From the NCBI RefSeq assembly GCF_947502995.1, contig NZ_CANNBW010000008.1, forward strand, positions 124,001 through 188,000: DNA of 64,000 bases, written 5' to 3'. Position 1 is the stretch's first letter. Each line of letters opens with the position of its first letter. The stretch comes from an uncultured Tenacibaculum sp. Its GTDB lineage: Bacteria; Bacteroidota; Bacteroidia; Flavobacteriales; Flavobacteriaceae. This document shows, piece by piece, positions 42,993-52,751 of the stretch. The notes below the pieces were generated by a model. The model was not told the origin of the DNA. It made no database searches and worked only from the letters and a program-made list of their open reading frames with translations. A program made the position numbers and the translations under genes.

Positions 42993-45236
42993 GTGAAGTT
43001 AATTCAGTACATTTTTTTATGGGTAGTTTGCTCTTGTATTATTCTTTCTTGTAAAGAAAAGAATGCATATAAAAGTGTTGCTTCGGTAACAAAAGAATAT
43101 CCATATGATAAAATAACAGACGATTTATTCCTTGGAGATAAAAAATGTAAAGAATGTCATCAAGAAGAATTTAAAGAATGGAAAGGTTCTCATCATGATA
43201 AAGCAATGCAAATTGCAGACAGTCTAACTGTTTTAGGGAATTTTAATGATACGATTTTTGTAAGTCAAGGTGTAAAATCAAGATTTTTCAAACTAGGAAA
43301 GGATTTTTATGTAAATACAGAAGGACCAGATGGAAATTATCATGATTATAAAATAGAATATACATTTGGTGTTTTTCCGTTGCAACAGTATATCGTGAAA
43401 TTTCCAAACGGACGTTTTCAATGTTTACGAACTGCTTGGGATTGTAAAGAAGAAAAATGGTTCGATTTGTATCCAGATTTTAAAGTCGTACATTCAGAAT
43501 GGTTGCATTGGTCTAGAGGTGGATTAAATTGGAATACGATGTGTGCCGATTGTCACTCTACAAATGTTAGAAAAAACTATACACAAGAAACAGATAGTTA
43601 CAATACACAATATTCTTTAATTAATGTGAGTTGTGAGGCTTGTCACGGACCGGGAAAACAACATGTAAATGATGTAGTTGATTTAGGTGAAAATTATAAA
43701 GCAACAGGCACTTTTTTTATGACTTCTGAAACTTCTCCGAAAGAATTAGTTGATCAATGTGCACGTTGTCATATGAGAAGAGAACAATTCTCTGAAGCTT
43801 ACGATTACAAAGGAACAATGTTAGATCATTATTTTCCTCAACTAATAGAAGAAGGTCGTTATCATGCGGACGGACAAATTTTAGATGAAGTGTATGTGTA
43901 TGGTTCGTTTGTTCAAAGTAAAATGTATCAGAATAATATTACTTGTACGAACTGTCATAATGCGCATTCGTTAGAATTGAAATTCGAAGGAAATAAATTA
44001 TGTGCTCAGTGTCATGATTCTCAAAAATATAATACTACAGAACATCATGCACATCCAGAAAATTCAGAAGGAGCTAAATGTGTGAATTGTCATATGCCAG
44101 GGAAATATTATATGGGAAATGATTTTAGAAGAGATCATAGTTTAAGAGTTCCAAGACCAGATTTAAGTTTAAAATATAATACACCAAATGCCTGTACTAA
44201 TTGTCATAATGATAAAGACAATCAGTGGGCGTGGAACTCATTTAAAAAGTTATATGGAGAAGTAGATTCTATCCATTTTTCTGAAAAATTGATTCCAGGA
44301 ATTAAAGGAATTCCTAATGGTCATATAGAGTTATTATCACTGGTAAAAGATGATAAGTATCCAGAAATAGTAAGAGCTTCAGCAGCAAAAGCATTATCAA
44401 ATTACAATACAACTGTTTTTGTAAAAGAATATATCGATTTATTAAACGACGATTCTCCTTTAGTAAGAGCGGTAAGTGTAGATGTGTTGAGTGAAATCAA
44501 CAATCAAAATTATAGTTCTTATTTCTTTCCGCTGTTAAAAGATCCGAAGAGAAGTGTTCGGATTAAAGCTTTTTATGGATTAAGTAGTTTTCCAAAAAGT
44601 CAAATTCCTGAAGCATATAAAACAGATTATGATAAGGTTGAAAAAGAGTTTTGGAAACATATAAATACAAATTCCGATTTTGTAGGAGGAAGAGTTAAAA
44701 AAGCAAATTATTACCTTAAAAAAGGAGAGCTTCAAAAAGGAATTCAAGGTTATGTTGATGCGCTTAAAATTGATGAATTGAATAACAGTTTACGCTTAAC
44801 TTTAGCAAACTTATATTATCAAAATAGAGATTTTAGCAAAGCTGAAAGTTTATTTAAAAAGGTGATTGCTTTAGAACCAGATTTCGGACCAGTGTATTAT
44901 TCATTGGCGTTATTATTGGCTGAGCAAAATAGAACAGATGAAGCAATTGTAGCTTTAAAAAAAGCACAAGTTAAAATGCCTGAAAATATACGTGTTTACT
45001 ATAATTTAAGTTTGTTGTACGATAAAAAAGGAGATGCAGTAAATGCTGAAAAAATACTTTATAAAGGTTTAAAAATTGATAAGAATAACGAGAGTTTATT
45101 GTATGCGTTAGCATATCAATTTTACACAAAAGAAAAGTACAAAAAGGCTAAAACTATAATTGAAAAATTGATAAAAGCACATCCTGAAAATCCACAATAC
45201 ATGAGATTTTTAGATGAACTTAAAACGAAACTGTAA
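42993..45236 (+). CDS. Octaheme c-type cytochrome lipoprotein with HEAT and TPR repeats
   Basis: 747 residues from a GTG start, which directly begins the lipoprotein signal (LWVVCSCIILSC). Eight CxxCH heme motifs lie within about residues 45-410: CKECH, CADCH, CEACH, CARCH, CTNCH, CAQCH, CVNCH, CTNCH. Additional His residues, for example KGSHHDKA and EHHAHPE, are possible distal ligands. HEAT-like repeats follow (about 440-550; YPEIVRASAAKALSNYN), then at least four TPRs (about 570-747; ALKIDELNNSLRLTLANLYYQ). The protein would sit on a membrane facing the periplasm or outside. It has its own promoter and stands alone between the sulfatase operon and the galactose operon. Electron-transfer partner and substrate are unknown; no carrageenan pathway step needs it. 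Confidence 0.85.
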   Translation: MKLIQYIFLWVVCSCIILSCKEKNAYKSVASVTKEYPYDKITDDLFLGDKKCKECHQEEFKEWKGSHHDKAMQIADSLTVLGNFNDTIFVSQGVKSRFFKLGKDFYVNTEGPDGNYHDYKIEYTFGVFPLQQYIVKFPNGRFQCLRTAWDCKEEKWFDLYPDFKVVHSEWLHWSRGGLNWNTMCADCHSTNVRKNYTQETDSYNTQYSLINVSCEACHGPGKQHVNDVVDLGENYKATGTFFMTSETSPKELVDQCARCHMRREQFSEAYDYKGTMLDHYFPQLIEEGRYHADGQILDEVYVYGSFVQSKMYQNNITCTNCHNAHSLELKFEGNKLCAQCHDSQKYNTTEHHAHPENSEGAKCVNCHMPGKYYMGNDFRRDHSLRVPRPDLSLKYNTPNACTNCHNDKDNQWAWNSFKKLYGEVDSIHFSEKLIPGIKGIPNGHIELLSLVKDDKYPEIVRASAAKALSNYNTTVFVKEYIDLLNDDSPLVRAVSVDVLSEINNQNYSSYFFPLLKDPKRSVRIKAFYGLSSFPKSQIPEAYKTDYDKVEKEFWKHINTNSDFVGGRVKKANYYLKKGELQKGIQGYVDALKIDELNNSLRLTLANLYYQNRDFSKAESLFKKVIALEPDFGPVYYSLALLLAEQNRTDEAIVALKKAQVKMPENIRVYYNLSLLYDKKGDAVNAEKILYKGLKIDKNNESLLYALAYQFYTKEKYKKAKTIIEKLIKAHPENPQYMRFLDELKTKL

Positions 45237-45239
45237 GAA

Positions 45240-46217
45240 CTATTTTAAAACTGAAAATTTAAAAGTAGTTTCATTCCTGTAAACCTCATCAGGCTGTAAT
45301 AGAGTAGAAGGGAAGTTAGGATTATTAGGAGTATCTGGATAATGTTGAGTTTCAAAACAAATTGCTGGAAAATCGCCGTAAATAGCATTTTCTTTGAAAG
45401 TTAATCCGTCAAATCTTTTTGGAGTGTACACCACAATTGCAGGTTGATTAGTGAAAACTTCCATGCAAATTCCAGATGTTTCAGAACTTATTTCTGCGTT
45501 ACGATGATTTTTATTCAAAATAAAAGTATCATCCAAACCTTGAAAATTAGTACTTCCAATTTTAGATTTTTTGGTAAAATCATAGCAAGTTTCTTTAACA
45601 GGATTTTTTCTTCCTGAAGGAATTAATTGATCATCAACATCTAAATAGAAATCACTGTCAATAAATAATTCGTGATCTAAAATAGATTGTTCTCCATTCA
45701 AATTAAAATAAGCATGATTGGTAAGATTTACATGCGTAGTTTGATCTGTAGTTGCAGCATAAATAATCTTAAGTTCATTGTTTTCTGTAAGAGTATAAGT
45801 AACTGTAACATTCAAATTACCTGAATAACCTTCTTCCAAGTGTTTACTTAAATACGATAATGTTATTGAAGAATTTTCACTATTTGTAATGTTTTTTACT
45901 TGCCAAATTTTCTTGTCAAAACCATTTTTTCCACCATGTAAATGCACACCATCTATAGTATGAATTGGGTATTTCCCAGTTTCGAAATGAAGTTCAGATT
46001 TAGATATTCGACCAGCATATCTGCCAACAGTTGTACCTAAATAAAGATAGTTTTGTAAATAATGTTCAGCATTGTAATCATCACTAGAATGAAGTCCCAC
46101 TACGACATTAACAAGTTTGTTGTTTTTATCTGGAACTTTTAGACTTAGAATTGTTGCACCTAGCGTACTAATCTCCAATTCAAGATTATTTTTGTTCTTT
46201 AAAATGTACGTATTCAT
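45240..46217 (-). CDS. galM: Aldose 1-epimerase (galactose mutarotase)
   Basis: 325 residues without signal peptide. Conserved mutarotase motifs: LGTTVGRYAGRIS, VHLHGGKNGFDKKIW (first catalytic His region), HVNLTNHAYFNL (second His) and ICFETQHYPDTPN (catalytic Glu). It interconverts beta- and alpha-D-galactose, feeding GalK. It is the last gene of the leftward dgoK-dgoA-galK-galT-lacI-galM unit, two bases after the lacI-type gene. Confidence 0.92.
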   Translation of the reverse strand: MNTYILKNKNNLELEISTLGATILSLKVPDKNNKLVNVVVGLHSSDDYNAEHYLQNYLYLGTTVGRYAGRISKSELHFETGKYPIHTIDGVHLHGGKNGFDKKIWQVKNITNSENSSITLSYLSKHLEEGYSGNLNVTVTYTLTENNELKIIYAATTDQTTHVNLTNHAYFNLNGEQSILDHELFIDSDFYLDVDDQLIPSGRKNPVKETCYDFTKKSKIGSTNFQGLDDTFILNKNHRNAEISSETSGICMEVFTNQPAIVVYTPKRFDGLTFKENAIYGDFPAICFETQHYPDTPNNPNFPSTLLQPDEVYRNETTFKFSVLK

Positions 46218-46219
46218 AA

Positions 46220-47224
46220 TTAGTTGGTTGATGCTCTTTTTACTAATTCTGTTTTAATAACTAAATTTTTCATTTCTAGATTTTTATTCTGAATACGTTT
46301 CATTAAAGTTTTGAAAGCTAATTTTCCCATTTCTTCGGGTTTCTGATTAATTGTAGTTAGCGAAGGCAATGTGTATTTAGGAATAGAACCATCAGTAAAA
46401 CCAATAACTGAAATATCATTAGGAACATGAAGTCCTTTTTTCTGAATAATATTAATAGCACAAATTGCGGAAAGTTGATCAGCAGTAATTAAAGCATCAA
46501 TTTTATGTTGTTGTAAAGCTGTTGTTAACTTACTTTCAAACTCGTTGTAATCTGTAATATTTATCAAATTAGGAGTTGCAAAAAGTTCGTCTTCTAACGC
46601 TTTACAATATCCTTGGGTTCTTAATTCACCAACACTAGTAGTAGTAATTGTAGATAAGAAAGCTATATGTTTTCGGTTTCTTTGAATTAAATATTTTACA
46701 GCATCATAGGTAGCTTCAAAGTCATTAACAGTTACTTTATCACAGTTAATTTCTTCAGAAACACGATCGAACATTACCAAAGGAAAATTACGACGCGTTA
46801 AGTTTTTAAAATGTGTAAAGTTGTTTTTATTTTGAGTTTCTTCCGCAAGAGAAATTAGAATACCATCTACACTTCCATTGAGTAAAAATGAAACAGAATC
46901 AGCTTCTTTATTAAGTATATCATTCGATAAACAAATAATAAGTTTATAATTGAACCGATTAGCTTCACGTTCAATAGCGTGAATAATTTTAGCAAAAAAA
47001 TCATCTAATACATTAGGAACAATTACACCAATTCTTTTCGTAACATTAGATTTTAAACTTCGAGCTACATCATTGGGAATGTAGTTTAAGTTCGAAGCTA
47101 ATTCTTTTACTTTTTTTGTAGTTTCTTCACTAATTTCATAGCTGTTGTTTAAAGCTTTAGAAACTGTTGAAGTAGAAACGTTTAAAAGTTTCGCGATGTC
47201 TTTTAAAGTGACGTTACTTTTCAT
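46220..47224 (-). CDS. LacI-family transcriptional regulator
   Basis: 334 residues. The N-terminal LacI HTH (TLKDIAKLLNVSTSTVSKALNNS) and hinge helix (PNDVARSLKSN) precede a periplasmic-binding-like ligand domain (about 65-334; RIGVIVPNVLDDFFAKII, DAVKYLIQRNRKHIAFL, VIGFTDGSIPKYTLPSLTTI). It is embedded in the galactose/KDGal operon between galT and galM, so it most likely senses a galactose or KDGal pathway intermediate and controls this operon. Candidate palindromes are at 51040-51053 (upstream of dgoK) and 24363-24379 (kappa-carrageenase promoter). Both links are inference. Confidence 0.9.
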   Translation of the reverse strand: MKSNVTLKDIAKLLNVSTSTVSKALNNSYEISEETTKKVKELASNLNYIPNDVARSLKSNVTKRIGVIVPNVLDDFFAKIIHAIEREANRFNYKLIICLSNDILNKEADSVSFLLNGSVDGILISLAEETQNKNNFTHFKNLTRRNFPLVMFDRVSEEINCDKVTVNDFEATYDAVKYLIQRNRKHIAFLSTITTTSVGELRTQGYCKALEDELFATPNLINITDYNEFESKLTTALQQHKIDALITADQLSAICAINIIQKKGLHVPNDISVIGFTDGSIPKYTLPSLTTINQKPEEMGKLAFKTLMKRIQNKNLEMKNLVIKTELVKRASTN

Positions 47225-47230
47225 TACAAT

Positions 47231-48262
47231 TTATACAAGACTATAATGTTTAAGATCTAGTTTTTTTAAAGTATCAGCAGCTTGTTCTGCCGTAATATCT
47301 CGTTGTGCATTAGCAAACATTTCGTAACCAACCATAAATTTTTTCACTTCTGCTGATCTTAATAATGGCGGATAAAAAGACATATGAAAATGCCATTCTG
47401 GATGTTCTTTATCTGTCGGACTTTGATGTATTCCTGAAGAATAAGGAAACGAAGTTTCAAATAGATTATCGTATTTAGTAGTTAACTGTTTTATGATTTC
47501 TGCAAAAGCTGTTTTTTCTTCTTTATTTAATTGTCCGATATGTTGATATTGTTTGATTGGAGCAATCATAACTTCGTACGGCCATGTAGCCCAATATGGA
47601 ACCAAAGCAACAAAATGTTCGTTTTTTAAAATAATACGTTCATCTAATGCCAGTTCTTGTTGAATATAATCTGCAAGTAAACTGCTGTTATTTTCGTTCC
47701 AATATTGAAGTTGATGAAATTGCTTTTTCAATACCACTTCTGGAATAGAAAACTGAGCCCAAATTTGTCCATGTGGATGCGGATTACTACATCCCATAAT
47801 TGCACCTTTATTTTCAAAGATTTGAACATGATTGATATTTGGTTTTTTTCCCAATTCATCATATTCTTTTTGCCATAAAGTAATTACATCTGTAATTGCT
47901 GAAACAGACATTAATGGTAATGTTAAAGAATGATCTGGGGAAAAACAAATTACTTTACAAATTCCTTCTTCACTTTCGGCTCTTAGTAATCCATTAGTAT
48001 AAGTTTCGTGCTCTTGATTTTCAACTAAAGCTGCATAATCATTTACAAAACTGTATGTGCTTTCATAATTAGGATTTACACTTCCGTTTGCTCTTGTATT
48101 TCCTGGACATAAATAACAATCAGGATCATACGAAACCTTTTCTACAACAACAGGTTTATCTTTTTTACCTTGCCATGGTCTTTTTGTTCTATGCGGAGAA
48201 ACTAAAATCCATTCTCCAGTTAATATGTTATATCGTCTGTGTGACTTTGCATTAAATTCCAT
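47231..48262 (-). CDS. galT: Galactose-1-phosphate uridylyltransferase
   Basis: 343 residues, normal for GalT. Motifs: RYNILTGEWILVSPHRTKRPWQG, CYLCPGN (zinc-site Cys pair), the active-site loop GCSNPHPHGQIWA (nucleophilic His in HPHGQ) and the C-terminal HQSPTDKEHPEWHFHM. It transfers UMP from UDP-glucose to galactose-1-phosphate in the Leloir pathway. It starts two bases after galK. Its partner GalE is encoded at 58903. Confidence 0.95.
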   Translation of the reverse strand: MEFNAKSHRRYNILTGEWILVSPHRTKRPWQGKKDKPVVVEKVSYDPDCYLCPGNTRANGSVNPNYESTYSFVNDYAALVENQEHETYTNGLLRAESEEGICKVICFSPDHSLTLPLMSVSAITDVITLWQKEYDELGKKPNINHVQIFENKGAIMGCSNPHPHGQIWAQFSIPEVVLKKQFHQLQYWNENNSSLLADYIQQELALDERIILKNEHFVALVPYWATWPYEVMIAPIKQYQHIGQLNKEEKTAFAEIIKQLTTKYDNLFETSFPYSSGIHQSPTDKEHPEWHFHMSFYPPLLRSAEVKKFMVGYEMFANAQRDITAEQAADTLKKLDLKHYSLV

Positions 48263-48264
48263 AA

Positions 48265-49392
48265 TTAAATTTTTGAAACACCGTTGCCAATAGCAACAGT
48301 AATTGGAGTAAGATTAATATTGAATTTCTCTTGGTAAGCTGGTGAAATAATATTGATGAATTCTTCACAATAATCTTTATGGATAATGTTTATGGTACAA
48401 CCACCAAAACCTCCGCCCATCATTCTAGCACCAACTACATAATCTAAATTGTGAGTATAATCAACTAGAAAATCTAACTCCTCACAACTTACTTCAAATA
48501 AGTTTGTAAGACCTCGATGCGATTTGTATACCCATTCTCCAAAACCAATAATGTCTTTGTTTTTCAAACATTCAACAGCATAAAGTGTTCGTCTGTTTTC
48601 TTTAGTGATATACAAAGCGCGATTAAAAATTTTATGAGGAAGAATATTTTCAAATTCTTGAATAATTTCTGGACTTACTTGTGCTAACAAAGTGTATTGC
48701 GGATATTTTTTATTGATAGCTTCTAAAGCGGTGCTACATTCATCACGTCGAATATTATATTCGCTTGTAGCCAAATTATGAGAAACATTTGTGTTTAGTA
48801 AGATAATTCGATAATCACCAAAATCAGCAGGAATTAATTCATGTTCAAGTGTTTCGCAGTTCAATAAAAGTAAATGATCTTCAGCTCCTTTTACTACAGC
48901 AAATTGATCCATTATTCCGCACTTAGTTCCTACGAATGTGTGTTCAGCATCTTTAGAAATATTAATGATTTCAAGATCAGTAAGTCCGATATCAAATAAT
49001 TCGTTTAGTCCTTTAGCAACGCCACATTCTAAAGCGGCAGAAGAACTTACACCAGAACCTAAAGGAAGATTACTGTAAATATTACAATCAAATCCTTTTA
49101 TAGAATTTGGTTTTAAAACATTGATATGAAAAATTACACCAATAATATAATTATGCCATTCAATTTCACTTCTTTTCAAATCATTCAAATTAATTTTAAA
49201 ATGATTTTTAAAATTTTCAGAGTAAACTTTACAAGTTTCACTATTATTTCTGCGGAAACGAAGTGTTATTTTTTTATCAATTGATGCAGGTAAAACATGA
49301 CCTCCACTGTAATCAACATGTTCTCCAATAAGGTTGATTCTTCCAGGAGATTCTATAATGACATCATATTTTAAATTCGGATTCATATTCAT
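48265..49392 (-). CDS. galK: Galactokinase
   Basis: 375 residues. GHMP kinase motifs: the galactokinase signature GRINLIGEHVDYSGGHVLPAS, the phosphate-binding LPLGSGVSSSAALECG, CGIMDQFA (catalytic Asp) and the C-terminal GARMMGGGFGGCTI. It phosphorylates galactose released from carrageenan. Its ATG overlaps the end of dgoA by four bases, so it is translationally coupled. Confidence 0.95.
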   Translation of the reverse strand: MNMNPNLKYDVIIESPGRINLIGEHVDYSGGHVLPASIDKKITLRFRRNNSETCKVYSENFKNHFKINLNDLKRSEIEWHNYIIGVIFHINVLKPNSIKGFDCNIYSNLPLGSGVSSSAALECGVAKGLNELFDIGLTDLEIINISKDAEHTFVGTKCGIMDQFAVVKGAEDHLLLLNCETLEHELIPADFGDYRIILLNTNVSHNLATSEYNIRRDECSTALEAINKKYPQYTLLAQVSPEIIQEFENILPHKIFNRALYITKENRRTLYAVECLKNKDIIGFGEWVYKSHRGLTNLFEVSCEELDFLVDYTHNLDYVVGARMMGGGFGGCTINIIHKDYCEEFINIISPAYQEKFNINLTPITVAIGNGVSKI

Positions 49393-50039
49393 TGTGTATA
49401 ATCTTGAATTTCTTGTTTAATAGTTACAAAATGCTCTTTTAAAGCAGTAAAATTTTGTGTAGCTATATGTTCTTTATGAAGTAATGAACTTCCCATACCA
49501 ACACCTACAGCCCCAGCATTAAAAAATGAAGTAATATTATCTTTAGAAACTCCGCCAGTAGGAAGTAATTTTACTTCATTAAGAGGTGCTAAAACATCTT
49601 TAATATACTTCGAACCTAATTGAGTTGCCGGAAATACTTTTACAGCTGAAGCACCTAAAGACCAAGCTTTATAAATTTCTGTTGGAGTATAAGCTCCAGG
49701 AAAAACAGGAATGTTTTTTGAAACACAATGTTTAATAACATTTTCATCTATTATTGGAGTAACAATAAACTGTGCTCCAGCTTCAATAGCGTTTTTACAA
49801 TCGTCTAAAGTACATACAGTTCCTGCACCGATGTTCAATTTAGGAAACTGTTTATTCAATTCATTTATTAATTCTAAAGCACCTTCTGTATTCATAGTAA
49901 CTTCAAGTGTGTAGAACTCTGCTTCTAAAAGAGTTTTAGCAATATTCAGAGTGATTTCTTTTGATAATCCTCTTACGATTCCAACTACAGGAGCTTTATT
50001 AAATAGATCCCAAGAGAAAGATGAATTATTTTGTGTCAT
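49389..50039 (-). CDS. dgoA: 2-keto-3-deoxy-6-phospho(galacto)gluconate aldolase
   Basis: 216 residues of the KDPG/KDPGal aldolase family. Motifs: GIVRGLSKEITLNIAKTLLEAEF, LNIGAGTVCTLDDC (catalytic Glu of the family replaced context TLEVTMNT upstream), FIVTPIID and the Schiff-base Lys in ASAVKVFPA, then LLPTGGVSKDN. It splits 2-keto-3-deoxy-6-phosphogalactonate to pyruvate and glyceraldehyde-3-phosphate, the last step of D-AHG catabolism (called DauD in carrageenan systems). It overlaps dgoK by 14 bases. Activity towards the gluconate epimer cannot be excluded. Confidence 0.9.
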   Translation of the reverse strand: MTQNNSSFSWDLFNKAPVVGIVRGLSKEITLNIAKTLLEAEFYTLEVTMNTEGALELINELNKQFPKLNIGAGTVCTLDDCKNAIEAGAQFIVTPIIDENVIKHCVSKNIPVFPGAYTPTEIYKAWSLGASAVKVFPATQLGSKYIKDVLAPLNEVKLLPTGGVSKDNITSFFNAGAVGVGMGSSLLHKEHIATQNFTALKEHFVTIKQEIQDYTQ

Positions 50040-50985
50040 GTAATGTGAGTATTTTTTTCTGTCCTATTAAAAGCGCATTTTTTAATGCTAAATCATCTAA
50101 AAGCACAAGTTGATTTTCGGGAATAATAGTTTCAAGAGCAGTTCTGTACATTTCAAAAATAGGATTTGAAGCTGCTAGAAATATTTTTGTGTCAGTATGT
50201 TGTAAATAACGAAGCTCATCACCAATAAGCATTCCGCTTAAGTAGTAATAATTATCTTTTTTATTCTTGTTTTCAAGTACATCATTAACTCGAACACTAA
50301 ATAAATTTGATGCTAATTCATTTTTAATTCCTACGGAAACACCATTTTTAAAAGCTTGTTTTCTTTCAGAATTCCAAGGACTTTTAATAACAGAATTTGC
50401 TAAAATGCTGGTGTTAGAGATCACTTCAAATAATTCACCAGTCATAAAGTTTTTAAGATCTGTGTAAAACTGATTTGAAAAACTAATATGTTTGCTGTGT
50501 GTACCTGGTAATAAAAGAATTCCTTCTTCTACATAATCTAAATGTTCTGATAATCCAATTGCTTGAATTTCTTCACCACGCATCATTCCAGAATTATTTT
50601 TTACTCCAGAAATTAAAATGATTTTTAATCCGTTTGAAGTTTCCAGGTATTCAGCATTTAAATTGTTTCCATTAACATGAAAAGGAAAATCAGCATAAGG
50701 CAAATTTTTCATTCCAATATTAGAAGAAGCCATACCAGCAACTACAATAATTTCATTTTGATATTTTTGCGAGAGTTTTAAAATTTCTTCTTTTAAATGT
50801 TCAGAGAAAAAATCAATCTGAGTTACTGTTGAATAAGTTTTAAATGATTCATATAAATCCCGAATACCGAGATTCGAAGTTTTTTCTTCGAGAACAGATA
50901 AAGTTTCTGTTTCAATTACACGTAATCTGAAATTAGTAGTTCCCCAATCACAGCTAATAAAATATTTAGATTTCATATTGTTCAA
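50026..50985 (-). CDS. dgoK: 2-keto-3-deoxygalactonokinase
   Basis: 319 residues. The DgoK family N-terminus FISCDWGTTNFRLRVIE (ATP-binding) is followed by VVAGMASSNIGMKNLPYADFP, MMRGEEIQAIG and LLPGTHSKHI. It phosphorylates 2-keto-3-deoxygalactonate produced from D-AHG. It is first in the leftward six-gene operon with dgoA, galK, galT, a lacI-type gene and galM. An in-frame ATG at 50976 is an alternative start. The 260-base divergent gap to 51246 contains the palindrome GGTTAAGGATAACC (51040-51053), a possible LacI-family operator. Confidence 0.9.
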   Translation of the reverse strand: MNNMKSKYFISCDWGTTNFRLRVIETETLSVLEEKTSNLGIRDLYESFKTYSTVTQIDFFSEHLKEEILKLSQKYQNEIIVVAGMASSNIGMKNLPYADFPFHVNGNNLNAEYLETSNGLKIILISGVKNNSGMMRGEEIQAIGLSEHLDYVEEGILLLPGTHSKHISFSNQFYTDLKNFMTGELFEVISNTSILANSVIKSPWNSERKQAFKNGVSVGIKNELASNLFSVRVNDVLENKNKKDNYYYLSGMLIGDELRYLQHTDTKIFLAASNPIFEMYRTALETIIPENQLVLLDDLALKNALLIGQKKILTLHDTK

Positions 50986-51039
50986 CTTTATGTTTGGAGC
51001 TTTAGTTTATTGTACAAGATTTTGTAATCATGTAAGTAC

Positions 51040-51053
51040 GGTTAAGGATAACC
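51040..51053. promoter_or_regulatory. Palindrome GGTTAAGGATAACC upstream of dgoK
   Basis: Five-base arms (GGTTA/TAACC) around AGGA, 55-68 bases upstream of the dgoK start, in the divergent region shared with the S1_19 sulfatase operon. The position suits an operator for the LacI-type protein encoded in the same operon. The arms are short, so the call is tentative. Confidence 0.35.
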
Positions 51054-51208
51054 TCAACAAAACAATAAAAAATGAAGCAATAGTCAGAAGTGTATATTAC
51101 CTGTTAATAACAATATTTTACCTGCTTATTTATAAAAAGTAGGTGAAAGAGGGTAAAATATAATAAGGTTGCGATAAAATTAACTAATAAATATGGTCGC
51201 TTAAATTC

Positions 51209-51216
51209 TAAATTTG
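51209..51216 (+). promoter_or_regulatory. -7 box TAAATTTG of the sulfatase-GH127-galE operon
   Basis: Exact TAnnTTTG match. The start site would be near 51222, which leaves a leader of about 24 bases for the ATG at 51246 but almost none for the ATG at 51225, supporting the former start. No good -33 TTG lies at the standard distance, which may mean an activator is needed. Confidence 0.45.
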
Positions 51217-51245
51217 GTGATTGTATGTTTTATAAAAACGGAATA

Positions 51246-52679
51246 ATGAGTAAAAAACATCTACAAATACTTTTCTTATTAATTACAGTTCAGATAACAA
51301 CTGCTGTAAAAGCTCAAGATAAACCTAATATCATATTACTTTTTGCAGACGATGCTGGATATCATGACTTCGGATTTCAAGGAAGTAAAGAAATGTTGAC
51401 TCCTAGTTTAGATAAGTTAGCGAAAGAAAGTATTCAGTTTAAACAAGCTTATGTTACAGACCCAACTTGTGGTCCGTCTAGAGCTGGTTTATTAACAGGA
51501 AAGTATCAACAACGTTTTGGTTACGAAGAAAACAATGTGCCAGGATATATGAGTAAAGTTTCTGCTCAAGATAATGCAGAAATGGGATTGCCTTTAGAAG
51601 AAAAAACGATGGGAGATTACATGCAGAGTTTGGGTTATGTAACCGGTTTCTATGGGAAATGGCATGTTGGTGGAGCAGATCGTTTTCACCCAACAAAAAG
51701 AGGTTTTGACGAGTTCTATGGATTTAGAGGAGGTGCTAGAGATTATTTCGCATACAAGAAGTTACCAAAAGATAAATTGAATTGGTTAGAAAAAGGATTT
51801 GAAAATTATCAAGAACACAACGGTTATCTTACTGATTTTTTAGCTGATGAAACGATAAAGTTTATTGAGAAAAATAAATCGAAACCTTTCTTTGCATTTG
51901 TTTCTTTCAACGCAGTGCATACACCTATGGATGCTAAAAAAGAAGACTTAGAAAAGTTTCCAAAATTAAAAGGAAAGCGAAAAGAAGTTGCAGCAATGAC
52001 TTTAGCTTTAGATAGAGCTTGTGGTCGAATTATGGATAAGTTAAAAGAGTTAGGTTTAGATGATAATACTTTAATTGTTTTTACCAATGATAATGGTGGG
52101 CCTTCGGATAAAAATGCTTCAGTAAATTATCCACTTAGTGGAACAAAATCAAATCATTTAGAAGGCGGAATTCGAGTGCCTTTTCTATTAAAGCTTCCAA
52201 AGAAAAGTAAAGTAAATTCAAGCTATAAATATCCGATTAGTACTTTCGATTTATTACCAACTTTTTATGAAGTTGGCGGAGGTGATGTATCAAAGATTAA
52301 AAATATTGACGGAGTAAGTTTACTGCCTTATATTAAAGGAGAGAATATGAAAAGACCTCATGAAACTTTGTTTTGGAGAAAAGATGGAAGGGGAGCAATT
52401 CGTAAAGGAGATTTTAAATTGATACGATTTCCAGATCGTCCAGCCATGTTGTTTAATATTGTAGAAGATGAAAAAGAGTTATACGATGTTTCTATTGAAC
52501 ACCCAGAATTGTTTCGTGAAATGTATAAGGAGTTATTCGATTGGGAATTAACTCTAGAACGACCAAGATGGATGTTGAAAAAGAGTTATGAGAAATACGA
52601 TATTGATAGAATGGATGACTATTGGAAGAAAGAAGAGAAAACTTCAGATTTCAAGAGTAAAAAATCTATCAAAAATTAA
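51246..52679 (+). CDS. S1_19-like sulfatase with signal peptide
   Basis: 477 residues from ATG 51246, which starts a clean signal peptide ([16 protein letters not shown], cleavage near VKAQ); ATG 51225 adds seven residues. Motifs: [18 protein letters not shown], formylglycine motif CGPSR (Cys75), [17 protein letters not shown] and FTNDNGG. It resembles the S1_19 enzyme at 41290 but has a soluble leader rather than a lipobox and a longer basic C-terminus ([20 protein letters not shown]). It likely removes 4-O-sulfate from galactose in carrageenan oligosaccharides in the periplasm. It is first in a rightward unit with the GH127, MFS, GH-A and galE genes. Confidence 0.87.
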   Translation: MSKKHLQILFLLITVQITTAVKAQDKPNIILLFADDAGYHDFGFQGSKEMLTPSLDKLAKESIQFKQAYVTDPTCGPSRAGLLTGKYQQRFGYEENNVPGYMSKVSAQDNAEMGLPLEEKTMGDYMQSLGYVTGFYGKWHVGGADRFHPTKRGFDEFYGFRGGARDYFAYKKLPKDKLNWLEKGFENYQEHNGYLTDFLADETIKFIEKNKSKPFFAFVSFNAVHTPMDAKKEDLEKFPKLKGKRKEVAAMTLALDRACGRIMDKLKELGLDDNTLIVFTNDNGGPSDKNASVNYPLSGTKSNHLEGGIRVPFLLKLPKKSKVNSSYKYPISTFDLLPTFYEVGGGDVSKIKNIDGVSLLPYIKGENMKRPHETLFWRKDGRGAIRKGDFKLIRFPDRPAMLFNIVEDEKELYDVSIEHPELFREMYKELFDWELTLERPRWMLKKSYEKYDIDRMDDYWKKEEKTSDFKSKKSIKN

Positions 52680-52751
52680 ATAAATGAATCAAAAAATAAT
52701 GTTGAAGTTTTCTCTGATAAATTCAACATGTTTATAAAAATATAGCCAATA

